Assembly: GCF_020520425.1 (NCBI RefSeq)
Contig: NC_079492.1
Span: 69,245,671 to 69,309,670, forward strand
DNA: 64,000 bases
Reading direction: 5' to 3'
Source: Spinacia oleracea
Lineage: Eukaryota > Streptophyta > Magnoliopsida > Caryophyllales > Amaranthaceae
The notes under the pieces were generated by a model. That model was given only the letters and a program-made list of their open reading frames with translations. It was not told where the DNA came from and did not search any database. Positions 32,361 to 43,437 of this stretch are shown here, in pieces. The stretch's first letter is position 1, and each line of letters opens with the position of its first letter. The position numbers and the translations under genes are program-made.

Positions 32361-34122
32361 TTTATTATCATTCCGTAAATACTAAAAAGAAACCATAAAA
32401 CAATAATAACATAAAACAACGATTTCCCAAAGAAAAAAAAAAGATCCACATATAAAGGATCGAACGCAGGTCTAGGGGCAGTGTAAAGATGATCATATAA
32501 ACTTTGTTGTAACCAGTTTGGCAAGGGGTATCAGCACATCCATTTGTGCTAGAAAATATATAATATATTTGAGATTTTGAGAATATAGATAAGGTTTTAT
32601 AAGAAGCGAATGTTTATATTTCATAATACATAAAATGATCCCACGTATTAAAGTACATACTTATAAAATTTAATTTTCATTAAAAAAACATACGGAGTAC
32701 CTCCTAGTAAAAATATAATAAAAAAGCTTTTTTTTGCCAATAATCCTTTATTGAATCAGGACCGAATATTGTATTATTATCTATGATTAAAAAGGATGAT
32801 TTCACCTTTAAAGAAATCTTATTCGAAATTCTCAAACTCCGTAAAATTATATTAAAAAATTTCGTTTGAAATGACATATGTGCTGATCCCTCTTGCTAAA
32901 GGGGTCACTACTACACTGCTATAACATCTACTCGATCTAACTGTGAGAACCTGTGCTTGATTCTTGACTAGAGAAAAAATAACCAAATTTTTAAATGTGA
33001 TAAACCAAATTATGGGATCATTTTATTCAATAAAACATCAAACTTAATATTGAATGTTTTTTTCACCTTTAACTATGATTTTTTGGTAAATCGTTATCTT
33101 TATGGGGACTATCTGATAAATAATTTACCTCATTATCAAAAAGAGTTGGTTGTTAAAAATATAATTTATTTTTTAAAAATTATATACTACATATTTTTAT
33201 GATTACACAAAGGCTTACCATAAAACTTAATGATACCAAATTTTCTTTATCAATCTCCAAATGAAATTTTTATTACCGTATGTCTAAACCTGTAAAATAA
33301 TAACGTTATTAAAAAATAATAACTCTGTATGTTGTAAATGAATTATTTAGATCAAACTTCGAAGAGTTAGCCTTTAATTACTAAGTTTGGCTAAGATTAC
33401 ACAAGATTATATAACTTTTGAAGAAACTAAATTTAAATAAAAATAAACTCAAGTAAAATAGATGTGAAACTCCTAACATTTTCATAAACATCTACTCAGT
33501 AAGTTGTTTACTTCTTGTTATAATACAAAATCATGACCCACCACCAAGATTAGAAAAGATAGCTAGAACACATGAATGTGTTATAATATTATCTACGATT
33601 ATAAAGGATCATTTCACCTTTACATAAATCATATTTAGAATTCTCAAACTCGGTAAAATTAGATTAAAAGATTTATGTTTGCAATGACTTACGTGCTGAT
33701 ACCCCTTGCTACAATGGTCACTACTAAGCTGTTACAACATCTACTCTAACTGCGCAAACCCGTGTTCGATTCTTCTCAAGAGGATAAATAACCAAATTTT
33801 TAATTGCGGATCAAAACCATTTTACGGGATCATTTTAGTTATGAAAATATCAAAATATTAGATAATATTTTGGTTACTCGTTTCCTTTATGGGGAATGCA
33901 CTCATTGCTTTTATGGGGAATTAAAGATAATTAATTGATGATTATTGGGAACTGAAAACAAATTTGAAATTCAAAATTAAAATTTCAAAATACATTTCAA
34001 ATTTCAGTTTAAAATTTTCAAAAGAGATAGAATCTTTTAAAATTGAGGTGGCATATTATAAGTGGTGGTGTGCAAGATGCTCTTGCACACCTTGTGTACT
34101 TCTATCATCATCCAGTCGTCAG

Positions 34123-36030
34123 CCTATATGGGTCATCATTTATTACCAAAAGTACATATTTCACATTTATCTAGTAAACATTTATTATAGGGCAATCAAC
34201 ATTAACTGACTTGAGCATCGAAGAGGATCCTCATAGTTAACGTATTTCCGTGTGCATGCTACAACCGACACATAAAGCAAAGAAGATCGGATCATCCCCA
34301 CACCGTTCTTATTACACAACTAGATCACCGAGTGTCGGTAATATTTATCAATGACACGAAGTTTTACCCAAATCAAATATACGGTGGACACAAAGAAAAA
34401 TCGTACAGATCATTTTTTATGAGAGTTTAGTTTTGTAATCGGATTAGTTTTCAATATAACATGTACGTGTGTAATTTTATACACACATTTATGCTTGAAT
34501 ATACCATAAAAACATAATGTGCACGATTCTATTCCTCCTAGGCTCTATACAATGACTCGAAATAGCTTTATTTAATTTATTCAATCTAACGTTTTAAACA
34601 TCCAGTATATTTATATTTAATTTGAAAGATATGCACTCTTTAACTCTCGTACCAACCTAGAATCCAAATTGATTGAATTGTGTGTCTCAACTCTCAACCA
34701 TAAAACGTATGTATTATTTATGCCCAAATCATATCTTCAAGTGTTGGATCATGTAGCTTAGAAAACGAACCATCATACCCAAGTTACGTTACTTCGCTAT
34801 TAACCTCAATTATTGAAAGACAAACACCCATTTATCATGTCTTGTGTCATACAAAGATGTTGGAGCATAATTCACATATGAGTATTAGATTAATTTTCCC
34901 ACATTAAACAACTCCATCTATTGTAAATTGGTTTTAGGATTGAACCTCGTTAAGTCTATTCATTTAAGTGATTTATTGTCTATGAGACACCTATTATTCA
35001 AATTAGATGATAAATATGCTATTGTTTGTGCATAAGTGGATACCTAATCTTAGCTTATATCAATGTACACCCGAGTGTAAAATAGAACATCTTGTAATAA
35101 ATTTGGGTACTTGTTCGAATCGTGTGTTTTAAATCAAATAAATTGTTCAGCAAGTCACAGGTCGCAACATATTGTTGTAGATTAGTTGGCAACTCCGCAT
35201 TTAATTGGCAAACGCAAAGATCATTCTCGAAGTCTCAGCTTTTCCAAAGAAAATGTATCTGCCCACAATTTCTGAAATCATTCCCAGCCTTTCTTCGTGA
35301 TTGTTTTCACATACATTTTCATCATTTTCAAGCTCCACTCGTATTTTCTACCAATTCAATTTTAAACATTGTTTCTTTCAATTAAATAATCAATGCAATT
35401 TCTAAATTCAAACAAAACAAAAGCTTTTTTTCACCTAAAAACTTGGGAAATTCAAACATTTGTATAGTAAATTAAAATTACTGTGCAAACATTTTGTATT
35501 ACTACTATAGAAAAAAAAAGTACTCCGTAAAAACAGAAGCTTTTTTTTACCTAAAAACTTGTGAAATCCAATGATTTGTACAGTAACTTCAAATTAAGTA
35601 AAAGTTTGTTCGAATTCCAAATCGAAGACATTTGGTTTTTGAAAGTAAACTAAAAACGTTTTCTAAATTAACGAGTAATCAGATTTAAAACATTTCTTAA
35701 AAATTGAAAGCAGAAATTGTATAAAAGGTTTTCGGAAACAAAAACTTCTTTGAAATCATGACGAGCAAATGAAATCAGAAATTGGGTAGAACTTAAGTAT
35801 AATGTATATACTCATACTGATTCTTGTAATTGCAACTTCTGGGGAGAAATGGGATCAAATTTTGCAATCAATTGAAAAACAGAGTAAATTAAGAGACTAA
35901 AAAACTACTTATGTTATAAATTAATCAATTAACACCTCTACAAATTAGAAAAAAATGTCAGAAAAAGAACAAAAATCTACCTAAAAAAAGAAGGAAAAAA
36001 GATTGTGGGAATTTTCATGGTATGGCAGAA
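34123..36030. other. Intergenic DNA downstream of the ATL-like gene
   Basis: AT-rich. 34200-34330 (GACTTGAGCATCGAAGAGGA) looks like old LTR sequence into which the Pack-MULE inserted, judged only from general resemblance. 35400-35620 has a loose direct repeat (CAAAAGCTTTTTTTCACCTA and CAGAAGCTTTTTTTTACCTA). No gene. Confidence 0.35.
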
Positions 36031-36034
36031 CTAA

Positions 36035-36415
36035 TTAACACGGATTTTGAGAAGATTCGAAGAACTCCGGGCCAAGTTTGGTACGACAAACTGGGCAAAC
36101 GGGTTGTTTAGCAAGCCAAGTATCAGCACAAAGAAGATGAAACCCGTGATTACAACCGGGAACCATACGAGCCGGTTGATCTCCTTCAATATCATCCAAA
36201 CAAACAGCGCATTCATTCCCATGGACAAGCTGGTTACCGGTAACCTTAGGTAGTTTCTCGAGTTCCGCAGCGGACAAGCCCTTTTTAACAACAGGTTTAA
36301 CCGGCTCCGGCGGCGCGTGGCTGGCGGTGTACCATAACAGGCAAATGTAGACAACGAAAACAACGCTCATACCAGCGCACGGTAAGAACAAAGCTAAGAA
36401 TATTGACAACAACAT
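36035..36415 (-). CDS. ATL23: RING-H2 finger E3 ubiquitin ligase, ATL23-like
   Basis: Complete single-exon gene, 126 residues, typical of the smallest ATL proteins. Residues 1-29 are a hydrophobic membrane anchor (MLLSIFLALFLPCAGMSVVF...). Residues 46-58 (GLSAAELEKLPKV) are the GLD-like motif, and residues 69-110 are the RING-H2 domain. Zinc ligands are C69, C72, C88, H90, H93, C96, C107 and C110, with W100 and the CPVC end placed for E2 contact. All are present, so the ligase should be active. ATL proteins are membrane E3s that ubiquitinate targets in defence and growth responses. The close match of the N-terminus to Arabidopsis ATL23/24 is from memory. Intronless structure is normal for ATLs. 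It is the best-preserved host gene in the window. Confidence 0.93.
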   Translation of the reverse strand: MLLSIFLALFLPCAGMSVVFVVYICLLWYTASHAPPEPVKPVVKKGLSAAELEKLPKVTGNQLVHGNECAVCLDDIEGDQPARMVPGCNHGFHLLCADTWLAKQPVCPVCRTKLGPEFFESSQNPC

Positions 36416-36604
36416 GGTACTAGTAGCCAGTTTTCTTTTCCCCGTTTTCCAAGGTGAATTTTGAGGTTGTTTCGATGAATCTTTCTAAAAATAGAAATTA
36501 TTATGGAGGGTTGTTAGGAGAGAGAAAGAGGAGAAGAGGCGTCAAATACACCATATCGGAGGTTAAGGGTTTTACTTATGAAGGAAGAGTGAGGGGGCAT
36601 TTCC

Positions 36605-36615
36605 GTATTTATATG
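36605..36615 (-). promoter_or_regulatory. Candidate TATA box of the ATL23-like gene
   Basis: On the minus strand CATATAAATAC lies about 190 bp upstream of the ATG at 36415, giving a leader of about 160 nt if transcription starts 30 bp downstream. A second A/T-rich candidate is at 36622-36631. Confidence 0.45.
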
Positions 36616-36629
36616 ACGGGAAAATATAA

Positions 36630-36631
<2 letters not shown>

Positions 36632-36660
<29 letters not shown>
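36632..36660. repeat. (GA)n microsatellite in the ATL23-like promoter
   Basis: About 14 GA repeats, read as (TC)n on the gene's strand, immediately upstream of the candidate TATA box. Pyrimidine patches near the core promoter are frequent in plants. Confidence 0.9.
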
Positions 36661-36663
<3 letters not shown>

Positions 36664-37462
36664 AGGGTGTGTTTGGGTGGCGGGAAAGTGTGAGCTGGAG
36701 TAGGGTTGTTGTGGCTTAACGAAATTAAAGGGGCTTTTCTTTTTTATTTATTTGGGAGGAGTCAAGGGAAAATCGTGATGAGAGATATTTTTATTGAGGT
36801 AGAAATGGGAGAAATAACGGCTATATAAGGGAAGACGAGGAGATAACGATGCGTTTTGTATGATACTAATTATAAACGACGCGTTTGTATGATTGAGGAG
36901 AAAGAAAAGAATAATTTTTAAATAGTAGTGTGATATATTTTTAATCCCAACTTTTTAGGGGTTTGCTTCTAAGTTTCTTCCCTTAAAATGAAGTATGGAC
37001 CCAATTTGAGGGGGTGCTATTTATAATGTGATAGAATTTGTTGGGATAAAGTTTCGTGCAATTTGATGAGAATTGAGAAATGGGGAAATTGGGTATGTTT
37101 TGTGGGCCGTTTGCGTGATGTGTTTGGGTGGGTTTGGTAATTATGGTTAGTTATCTCATCTCATCTCCTTCATTCAATTTGATAGATTTGTTATTGTTTT
37201 GATGTTCTGTTTTGCAAATTCAAACAACACACTAACGGCAAAAAAGACGTATGTACAAAAAATAATTTGTAACACAATGAATACATCCTTCCAATCTTTC
37301 ATTATATGAATAAACAAATTAATATTGGACCCGGGCGATGCTCCAAATTATTATGTAAATAACAATTAATTATTATATTCCTTCATGAAATTATAATTTT
37401 AACCTTTATCACAAAATAATTATTATTATGTATTATATTAATATTAATTTTACAAATATAAC
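36661..37462. other. Upstream region of the ATL23-like gene; no gene
   Basis: No coding frame. Contains an imperfect direct repeat AACGATGCGTTTTGTATGAT / AACGACGCGTTTGTATGATT at 36846-36893. Confidence 0.4.
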
Positions 37463-37534
37463 ATGTAAAAAGTAATAGCTCAATTGGAAAACACTCTCGT
37501 GTTAAAATTGAAGGTCGCATGTTTGAATCTTATC
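37463..37534 (+). repeat. tRNA-derived SINE head, interrupted by a hAT element
   Basis: TAATAGCTCAATTGGAAAAC (A-box-like) and GCATGTTTGAATCTTATCC (B-box-like) are about 40 bp apart. The sequence continues after the hAT insertion at 38209 (CAAACCACATTT). Boxes are degenerate and the 3' end is not clear. Confidence 0.4.
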
Positions 37535-38200
37535 CAGGCCCGGTCCTGACATTTTGAGGGCCCTAGGCGAAACAAGGGATTTGAGCCCCTTCCAAAATAA
37601 TACTCCGTGTGTCTTTAACTGAAATAATATACTCCGTATATTTTTTTTTTGTGAAATCCATTATATTGTTGAATTCAAATCAATTAAAACTTACTATGTC
37701 TCCTTTGCAGGATCCTAAAATTTCAAAATCCGGCTCTAGTACGTCGATTTCTTAAAATATTTCAATAAAATAAATACTCACTTAATAACAAGATAATTAA
37801 TATGCGTAAAGAGATATTTTTTGAAAATAAAGGTTCATTTTGAGCATACAAAAATATCAGTTAATTTTGTCTTCATTAAAATGCTTATCTATTTTAAAAC
37901 ATATAAACCCATAGTCCATCAAATAAGCATTTTTTTGCTCACATATAGTTATATCAATTAGAACTGAGTATTAAAAGTCAAATACTACGTACATACGTAA
38001 AACAGAAAACTTTAGACCTCTAGTAGATATCAAAGTTTTAGATCCTACTTTCTACCAATGAACCAAGAAAATAACATGTGTATTTAATGCGTTTTTTTAT
38101 TACTAGTACTAAATAACTAGATAGACAATTATTTTGGGCCCTTTTCCGCCTTGGGCCCTAGGCGGTCGCACCCTTCGCCTACCCCTTAGGACCGGGCCTG
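37535..38200. mobile_element. Non-autonomous hAT element, 666 bp, 8-bp TSD ATCTTATC
   Basis: Both ends read CAGGCCCGGTCCT inward. ATCTTATC is duplicated at 37527-37534 and 38201-38208. CAGG-type ends and an 8-bp TSD define hAT. The ends contain GGGCCCTAGGCG in opposite orientation. No coding capacity. Confidence 0.92.
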
Positions 38201-38306
38201 ATCTTATCCAAACCACATTTTTAAAAATAAAAAGTGAATGTATGCCATGAACTTATGGATTGGAATAGAGCGCCACGTGACACATAGATGTTTATAACTT
38301 TTAATA

Positions 38307-38592
38307 CTTCCTCCATTCCTAAATAGATATTTTAATTATATGAAAAAACACTTTATTTAGGGTCATCTTTACGTTTGTTTACAATAAACTTAAGCTCATC
38401 TTTCACTCAATAAAAATAAACAAGAGTATGAAGAATGAAGAAGCTAATTCCAACCATTCAAATTAACTTATCATTAAAGGTCAATTACACCAGCGACTAA
38501 CCTATAAAAGGAGAAAAAACACTGATATACAGTTGTATAGAGCTTTAATAAAAATGTCAAAATGTCAAAAATGGGGCCTATAATGGAGGGAG
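38307..38592. mobile_element. Stowaway-like MITE, about 286 bp
   Basis: CTTCCTCCATTCCTAAATAG at the left and the reverse complement of CCTATAATGGAGGGAG at the right. The left TA is kept and the right one is changed. Confidence 0.65.
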
Positions 38593-39204
38593 CTACACCG
38601 TTCTTTTAATCTATGTTGCACTTTCGTCTGTTTTTTCATATTAGTAAATAGTACCCCCATATGCAAGAGTAGTACACTAGTAGTAGTAGTAGTACTCAAG
38701 AAGTCACTTTTGTTGGGGATTGGAAGCTAACACTTGTTACTTCTGGCTGTTTTTTTTTGTTTTTTTTTTGGATACCTTTTGCTTTTTTAGGATTGGTTTT
38801 GAGTGTTTTGTATTTCAAGGGATGCGATTGGTAATGTGATCAACTTGTACGAACCAACAGTGAATAGTGCAAAATTGACTATTAAAATGATTGGTTTTTA
38901 GGTGGTGTTTGATTGGTTGCAAAGTTCACCCCTAATTTGAAATTTTCTCAATTTGGTTTCATGGTGTGTCTATAAATATCTTATTCACATAAAAGCATAC
39001 TTTGCTTTAATTGGTGAGATACTCGACAACCTCAGCTGGAATATATTTCATTTTTCTAAATAGAGGATCTTGGTATTCAAACTTTTTTTTATCTTTAGAC
39101 ATACCAATAAATAGTTTCTAATACGGTTAAAATTTATTCAGATGTATATGGTCAGTGATAAAAAAAAAAAAAAACTGATTTACAGAGTTTCACATAATCT
39201 AGTA
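38593..39204. other. Intergenic; simple repeats only
   Basis: Contains (AGT)n near 38678-38695 and long T runs near 38748-38770. No gene seen. Confidence 0.4.
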
Positions 39205-39528
39205 CTCTCTCTGTCTCTTTTTGTTTTTTACGTATTCCATTTTGGGTGTTTCATTTTGTTCTTTACATTTCCTTTTATATTGTCACATAATGCATTAATA
39301 TTCTATCAAAATTTGTGCCCAAATATTATTTTAACCAATTAAATCCATTGGACATTAAATATTTCTCATTTTCCCAATGTCATATTTTTGATAAAAGTGA
39401 AAACATTATAAATAAACGTAATTTTTCTTGTTTAAATAAAAAAATTAGAGGAATCTCAATGCACATTAAATAGTCGTTAAATCGCGTGAAAAACATCAAA
39501 CGTAAAAAACAAAAAGAGACGGAGGGAG
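39205..39528. mobile_element. Stowaway-like MITE, 324 bp
   Basis: CTCTCTCTGTCTCTTTTTGT at the left, ACAAAAAGAGACGGAGGGAG at the right, TA TSD. Inverted relative to the copy at 22360-22683 and the same length. Confidence 0.85.
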
Positions 39529-40292
39529 TAGTATGTTATAGAAATATGTGTACAAGAGCCTTATACAGTTGAAAATATGTTCAGATATATTCATAACAAA
39601 TTTGTTGTAGTGAAAATAAATTATCAATGATGTTTTGGCATTAATTGGTTACAACTAAGGTGATATGATAGAAAATAAGTTCATCTTCGTACATCTCTAT
39701 TATATAAGGGAACTTTTAAGGTGGCGTCAAAACTGTGAGTTCCCTTATTTTCCTTCATTAAATAATTTAAAAATAGTAAAGTTGCTTCTATAAATGCTTA
39801 GCCTACAGTAAAGAGTATTGTACGAGAAAAAAAAAGAGTATTTTACAAGAAGAGTATGATTTTTTTTTTCAAAGGGACGGAGGGATATAGAATAAATAAA
39901 CATATTCATATTTTATTTGCTATTTTTTTAAATAATGTTTATGCAATTATTTTATGAATAATTTCTTATGTAATTGACATTTAATTTACTGACGCGCGCA
40001 ACACTTGTATATAAGACTAGTGTACATAAAAACACATGAATTTTGTATTTTTCATCTACTTAGTTTGTTAATTCATAGAGGTGGTGCACGAGCTCTGTTT
40101 GTGTGTGTGTGTGTGTGTATGTGTGTGTAGAGAGAGCCACAAAAGGCAAACCAACAAATAATATATAAGTGATTCGATCTCAAATCTTGACTCTGGGTAT
40201 CAATACCTTAAGATTTTACCAATAAGTCTACGGAGTAGTTAAAATCATCGGGTACACGAGATATATGATTACCTAGCTCTACTACTATAGTA
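39529..40292. other. Intergenic; simple repeats only
   Basis: No gene. 39872-39890 has a GGACGGAGGGATATA word that may be the end of a deleted MITE. A (GT)n microsatellite lies at 40100-40128. Confidence 0.4.
40100..40128. repeat. (GT)n microsatellite
   Basis: About 14 GT repeats interrupted once by TA, followed by a short (AG)n run. Confidence 0.9.
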
Positions 40293-40645
40293 CTCCCTCC
40301 GTCGCTTTTTTTTTTTTACGTTTTGTATTTTTCACGCGTTTTAACGAATAATTAAGTTGCATCGAGATTCCTCAATTTTTTTATTTAAACAAGATAAATT
40401 ACGTTTATTTATAATTTTTTCACTTTTATTAAAATTCTGATATTGGGAAATGAGAAAAATTTAATGTCCCAATGGAAAAGGGTGAGAGATTAAATGACCC
40501 AATGGATTTAATTGGTTAAAATAATAATTGGACACAAATTTTGATAGAATATAAGTTATTTATGTGATAATATAAAAAGAAATGTAAAGAACATTTTAAA
40601 ATACCCAAAAAAGAAAACATAAAAAATAAAAACAGACGGAGGGAG
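40293..40645. mobile_element. Stowaway-like MITE, 353 bp
   Basis: CTCCCTCCGTCGC at the left and AAACAGACGGAGGGAG at the right, TA TSD. The interior is related to 22360-22683. Confidence 0.82.
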
Positions 40646-41323
40646 TAATATGTTAGATTGGGTTAGCATTAAAATACAAAATGGGACTAGTCCGTACAAC
40701 TATACAAGAATAGCTAGAGTAACACTTTGTTGGTGGGATTTTGAAGGCCGGTGTGGCATTCGGAGTATTAAATTGATTACAATAATAATAATAATAAATA
40801 CCCCAAATTGACAACTCCAATTCAAGAAGGTGTACTTCCAAAAACAAAAAACAACAACAAAAAAACTTAACCAGGTGTGTTTGTTTGGTTCATTACATCT
40901 ACATCAACTGTGTGATGAATCATAACTAGTAATTGACTTGAGTGAATATTGTTATAGAGGTCCATTTCAATTTGCTTATTTTTTGTGTGATGTGTATTTA
41001 TTTGGTTCTCTATTTAATCATGATCTATGAGGACTATCAGACTATGACCATTGGTTGAGCTACAAAGTACAAATGGCAAAGCGTACGTGTCAATATTCGC
41101 TAGTAGCTACTACCTATACACGCAAAATTTGACTATTTTTTGAATTTTTTTAGCATGAGGTTAATCATGATTTCGTATTGACAAAATTCACACCATAAAT
41201 CCATAATAATACAAGTTACCCGTTCAGTCGTTCACCCATATATTTTATGGAAAAATAAAACTGTAAAATCCATCATCCGAGTATGATGCCGTTGGAATGA
41301 GTCGATAAATCCCCACTTGAACT
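40646..41323. other. Intergenic; no gene
   Basis: AT-rich with a short (AAT)n run at 40780-40796. No feature recognised. Confidence 0.4.
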
Positions 41324-41332
41324 TTAATTTTA

Positions 41333-42809
41333 CGGAAATTTCATGAAATGTTCTCGAGTTTTGCCATAATTCACCAAACGCCCATCAAGTTTCAATAATT
41401 CATAAAATACCCCTCACAATTCGTACAAATACCCAACATACCCTTACTAATAACGGGCCGTATTCACCCAAATGCCCCTATTCTGAAACTTATTTCACCA
41501 AATGCCCCTATTGTGAAACTTTTTTCACCAAATGCCCCAAACTTAAATATAGCTATTCTGATGTTCAGACGGCTAGTTTTTGTGTTTGAAAAGTGGTTCT
41601 TGGTCATGGTTGGCTATAAAAACCCCTTTGCTGAATGGTTCTTGTATTTTAGATGTTATTTTACTTTACTTTGCTAATTTCATAAGATTTGTATCATGAG
41701 TTTTCTTTCAAAATCATCTTCCACACCCAATCATTCCACATATATTAGGGTACCTAACAAATTTTGTTATTGTGGTAGGAATGGAGGTTGAAGTGGTGTT
41801 CCACAAGCTCTTCTGGATAGCTGCTAATGCTTTTTGGGGTAGTTTTTTGCACATCTGTTTTGATCTTGCACATATTCGTTGAGTAGAAAATAACATTAAA
41901 TGTAGTTGGTGCAAAGATGTTTTGTAAGTGAAGCTAAAAACAGAAATGCTTCCCACTTTGGTATTTTGTGCAGATTATGCAACATCAATTATTTATGAAA
42001 TGTGAATTTGTTTCTCATTACTTGTGTTTACTTCATGATTACAAACAGTAAAATTACAAACATCAATATCCCCATTTGTATTACAACTTTGACTACTTTT
42101 GTTGTTGTTTTAGCTTCTTCTTCATTTGCTTCAATTCTTCTTGCATCTTACTGTTTCGCCTGTTTTCAATACTTTCTCATTCGTCTAAGCTTCCCCCGCA
42201 TTGTCCTTCGTGTTGTTGCCCCTTGTTTTTTTGCTCAACTACTCCCTTTCACCATCTCAGATTGTTTCAAGGATCACACTTGTAGTACAACCTTTGTGGA
42301 TTGAGTGTTGTATTAGAGCTTCGAATGACAAATTTCCTACCACAATAACAAAATTTGGTAGGTACTCTAATATATATGTGGACTCATTGGGTGTGGATGA
42401 TGATTTTGAAAGAAAACTCATGACAAAAATCTTATGAAATTAGCAAAGCAAATCAAAATAACATCTAACTTACAAGAACCATTCAGCAAAGGGGCTTTTA
42501 TAGTCGACTGTGACCAACAACTACCTTTCAAACACAAAAACTAGTCGCTGAAACATCAAAATAGCTATATTTAAGTTTGGGGCATTTGGTGAAAAAAGTT
42601 TCACAATAGGGGCATTTGGTGAAATAAGTTTCAGAATAGGGGCATTTGGGTGAATTGAAAACTTGGCTAACGGCAGACTAACGGTTCGTTATTAGTAAGG
42701 GTATGTTGGGTATTTGTACGAATTGTGAGGGGTATTTTATGAATTATTGAAACTTGATGGGCGTTTGGTGAATTATGGAAAAACTCGAGGGCATTTCATG
42801 AAATATCCG
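41333..42809. mobile_element. MULE with arms of about 460 bp, 9-bp TSD TTAATTTTA
   Basis: TTAATTTTA is present at 41324-41332 and 42810-42818. The element starts CGGAAATTTCATGAAAT and its far end, reverse-complemented, starts CGGATATTTCATGAAAT. The inverted arms run to about 41790 and from about 42340. They contain AATGCCCCTATT words repeated two to three times. The 550-bp centre and the arms together hold the remains of a small zinc-finger gene. No transposase. Confidence 0.9.
41696..41791 (+). pseudogene. GRF-type zinc-finger fragment in the MULE arm
   Basis: ATG at 41696 opens a frame reading MSFLSKSSSTPNHSTYIRVP then NKFCYCGRNGG, ending at a TGA after 31 codons. CxCGR near the N-terminus after a Ser-rich start is the beginning of plant GRF-type zinc-finger proteins. 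A Lys/Gln-rich coiled segment, as such proteins carry near their end, is readable on the minus strand near 42110-42180. The other arm carries the same start codon and Ser-rich segment (minus strand, about 42420). Confidence 0.45.
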
Positions 42810-42818
42810 TTAATTTTA

Positions 42819-43189
42819 TATAGAAAACAAACAAGTCCCTCAGGTGGAATACGATTGTGCGAATATATTGCATCCTATTTTAGGGTATGATAGTAAAATA
42901 AATCGATGGTTATAAAACAATGATTCGGAGTAGTTGATATGCCAATGCCTCCCAAATGAACGGAAGAGAATTCAAGTTGAGTTTGAAACACAGGCGATTC
43001 ATCATTCATGCGTGAATATGTAAACTTTATTTGCTTTTAGTTGGAGGCAAAGAAAAATCACACCATAATGACTAATTAAACGAGTGTTGTTGGGTCAAAA
43101 AGATATTTTGAAGAATTAAGAGTTTAAGAGTTTAAGACAGACGGGTCAACATATTTGGGAATAACATACTGTACACAAACATAAATTAT
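42819..43189. other. Intergenic; no gene
   Basis: No coding frame, repeat or recognised element. Confidence 0.4.
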
Positions 43190-43437
43190 TTGGGTGAGGC
43201 AACTACGCAATTCACAAGCCACTACAAATCCTGGCCTCAAAGTATTTGTCGGGATTTAATAAGTGCATCTACTCTCTACGTGAATCAGACGATACTCCGA
43301 TTTTAACCAGTCCAACTGCGCAGGTTATAATTTGAGTCATTCTTAAGCATTTCTCAGTTGATAGGACTCGATCTTGTGACCTCCAAGTCACAAGGAGTTC
43401 CCACCAACTACACCAACTTATGTTGGTAGACGATACT
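43190..43437 (-). mobile_element. Candidate tRNA-derived SINE
   Basis: On the minus strand, GTTGGTGTAGTTGGTGGGAA (A box) is followed about 40 nt later by AGATCGAGTCCTATCAAC (B box), both near the 5' end of the unit. A body of about 170 bp without coding potential follows. The 3' end is not sharply defined. Confidence 0.5.

Larger units (their letters stand above)
28745..33900 (+). repeat. Direct-repeat array, about 0.8-kb units, six partial or full copies
   Basis: A recurring head ACGTGCTGATACCCCTTGCT...CCGTGTTCGATTC begins near 29521, 30317, 31749, 32876 and 33689, and a partial copy begins near 28745. Between heads the order is the same: TTATGGGATCATTTTAGTCA, ATGGGGACTATCAGAT, AATGATACCAGAAAA, GATCTCCAAA, CCACCAAGATT. 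Unit spacing is about 797, 1432, 1127 and 813 bp; the longer ones contain extra sequence. The head keeps a B-box-like GTTCGATTC, so the unit may derive from a tRNA-related element. Confidence 0.75.
26014..34113. mobile_element. Pack-MULE: Mutator-like element, 8.1 kb, 9-bp TSD
   Basis: AGTCGTCAG flanks both ends (26005-26013, 34114-34122). The ends form a terminal inverted repeat of about 69 bp, alike at roughly 80% of positions, starting GGA. Each end also folds on itself: GGTGTGCAA...TTGCACACC. There is no transposase frame, so it is non-autonomous. Inside are the first two exons of an unidentified host gene (26688-27563), a tRNA-like sequence (28625-28700), a direct-repeat array (28745-33900) and a CACTA-type end (to 31439). 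Confidence 0.85.

Noticed and set aside
25960..34330. An LTR retrotransposon surrounding the Pack-MULE
   Set aside because: Flanks resemble old LTR sequence only in general style; no paired LTR, PBS or TSD could be found.
42002..42304. 100-residue hydrophobic frame in the MULE
   Set aside because: It reads antisense to the zinc-finger gene remains. Its hydrophobicity comes from T-rich codons opposite Lys/Gln codons.
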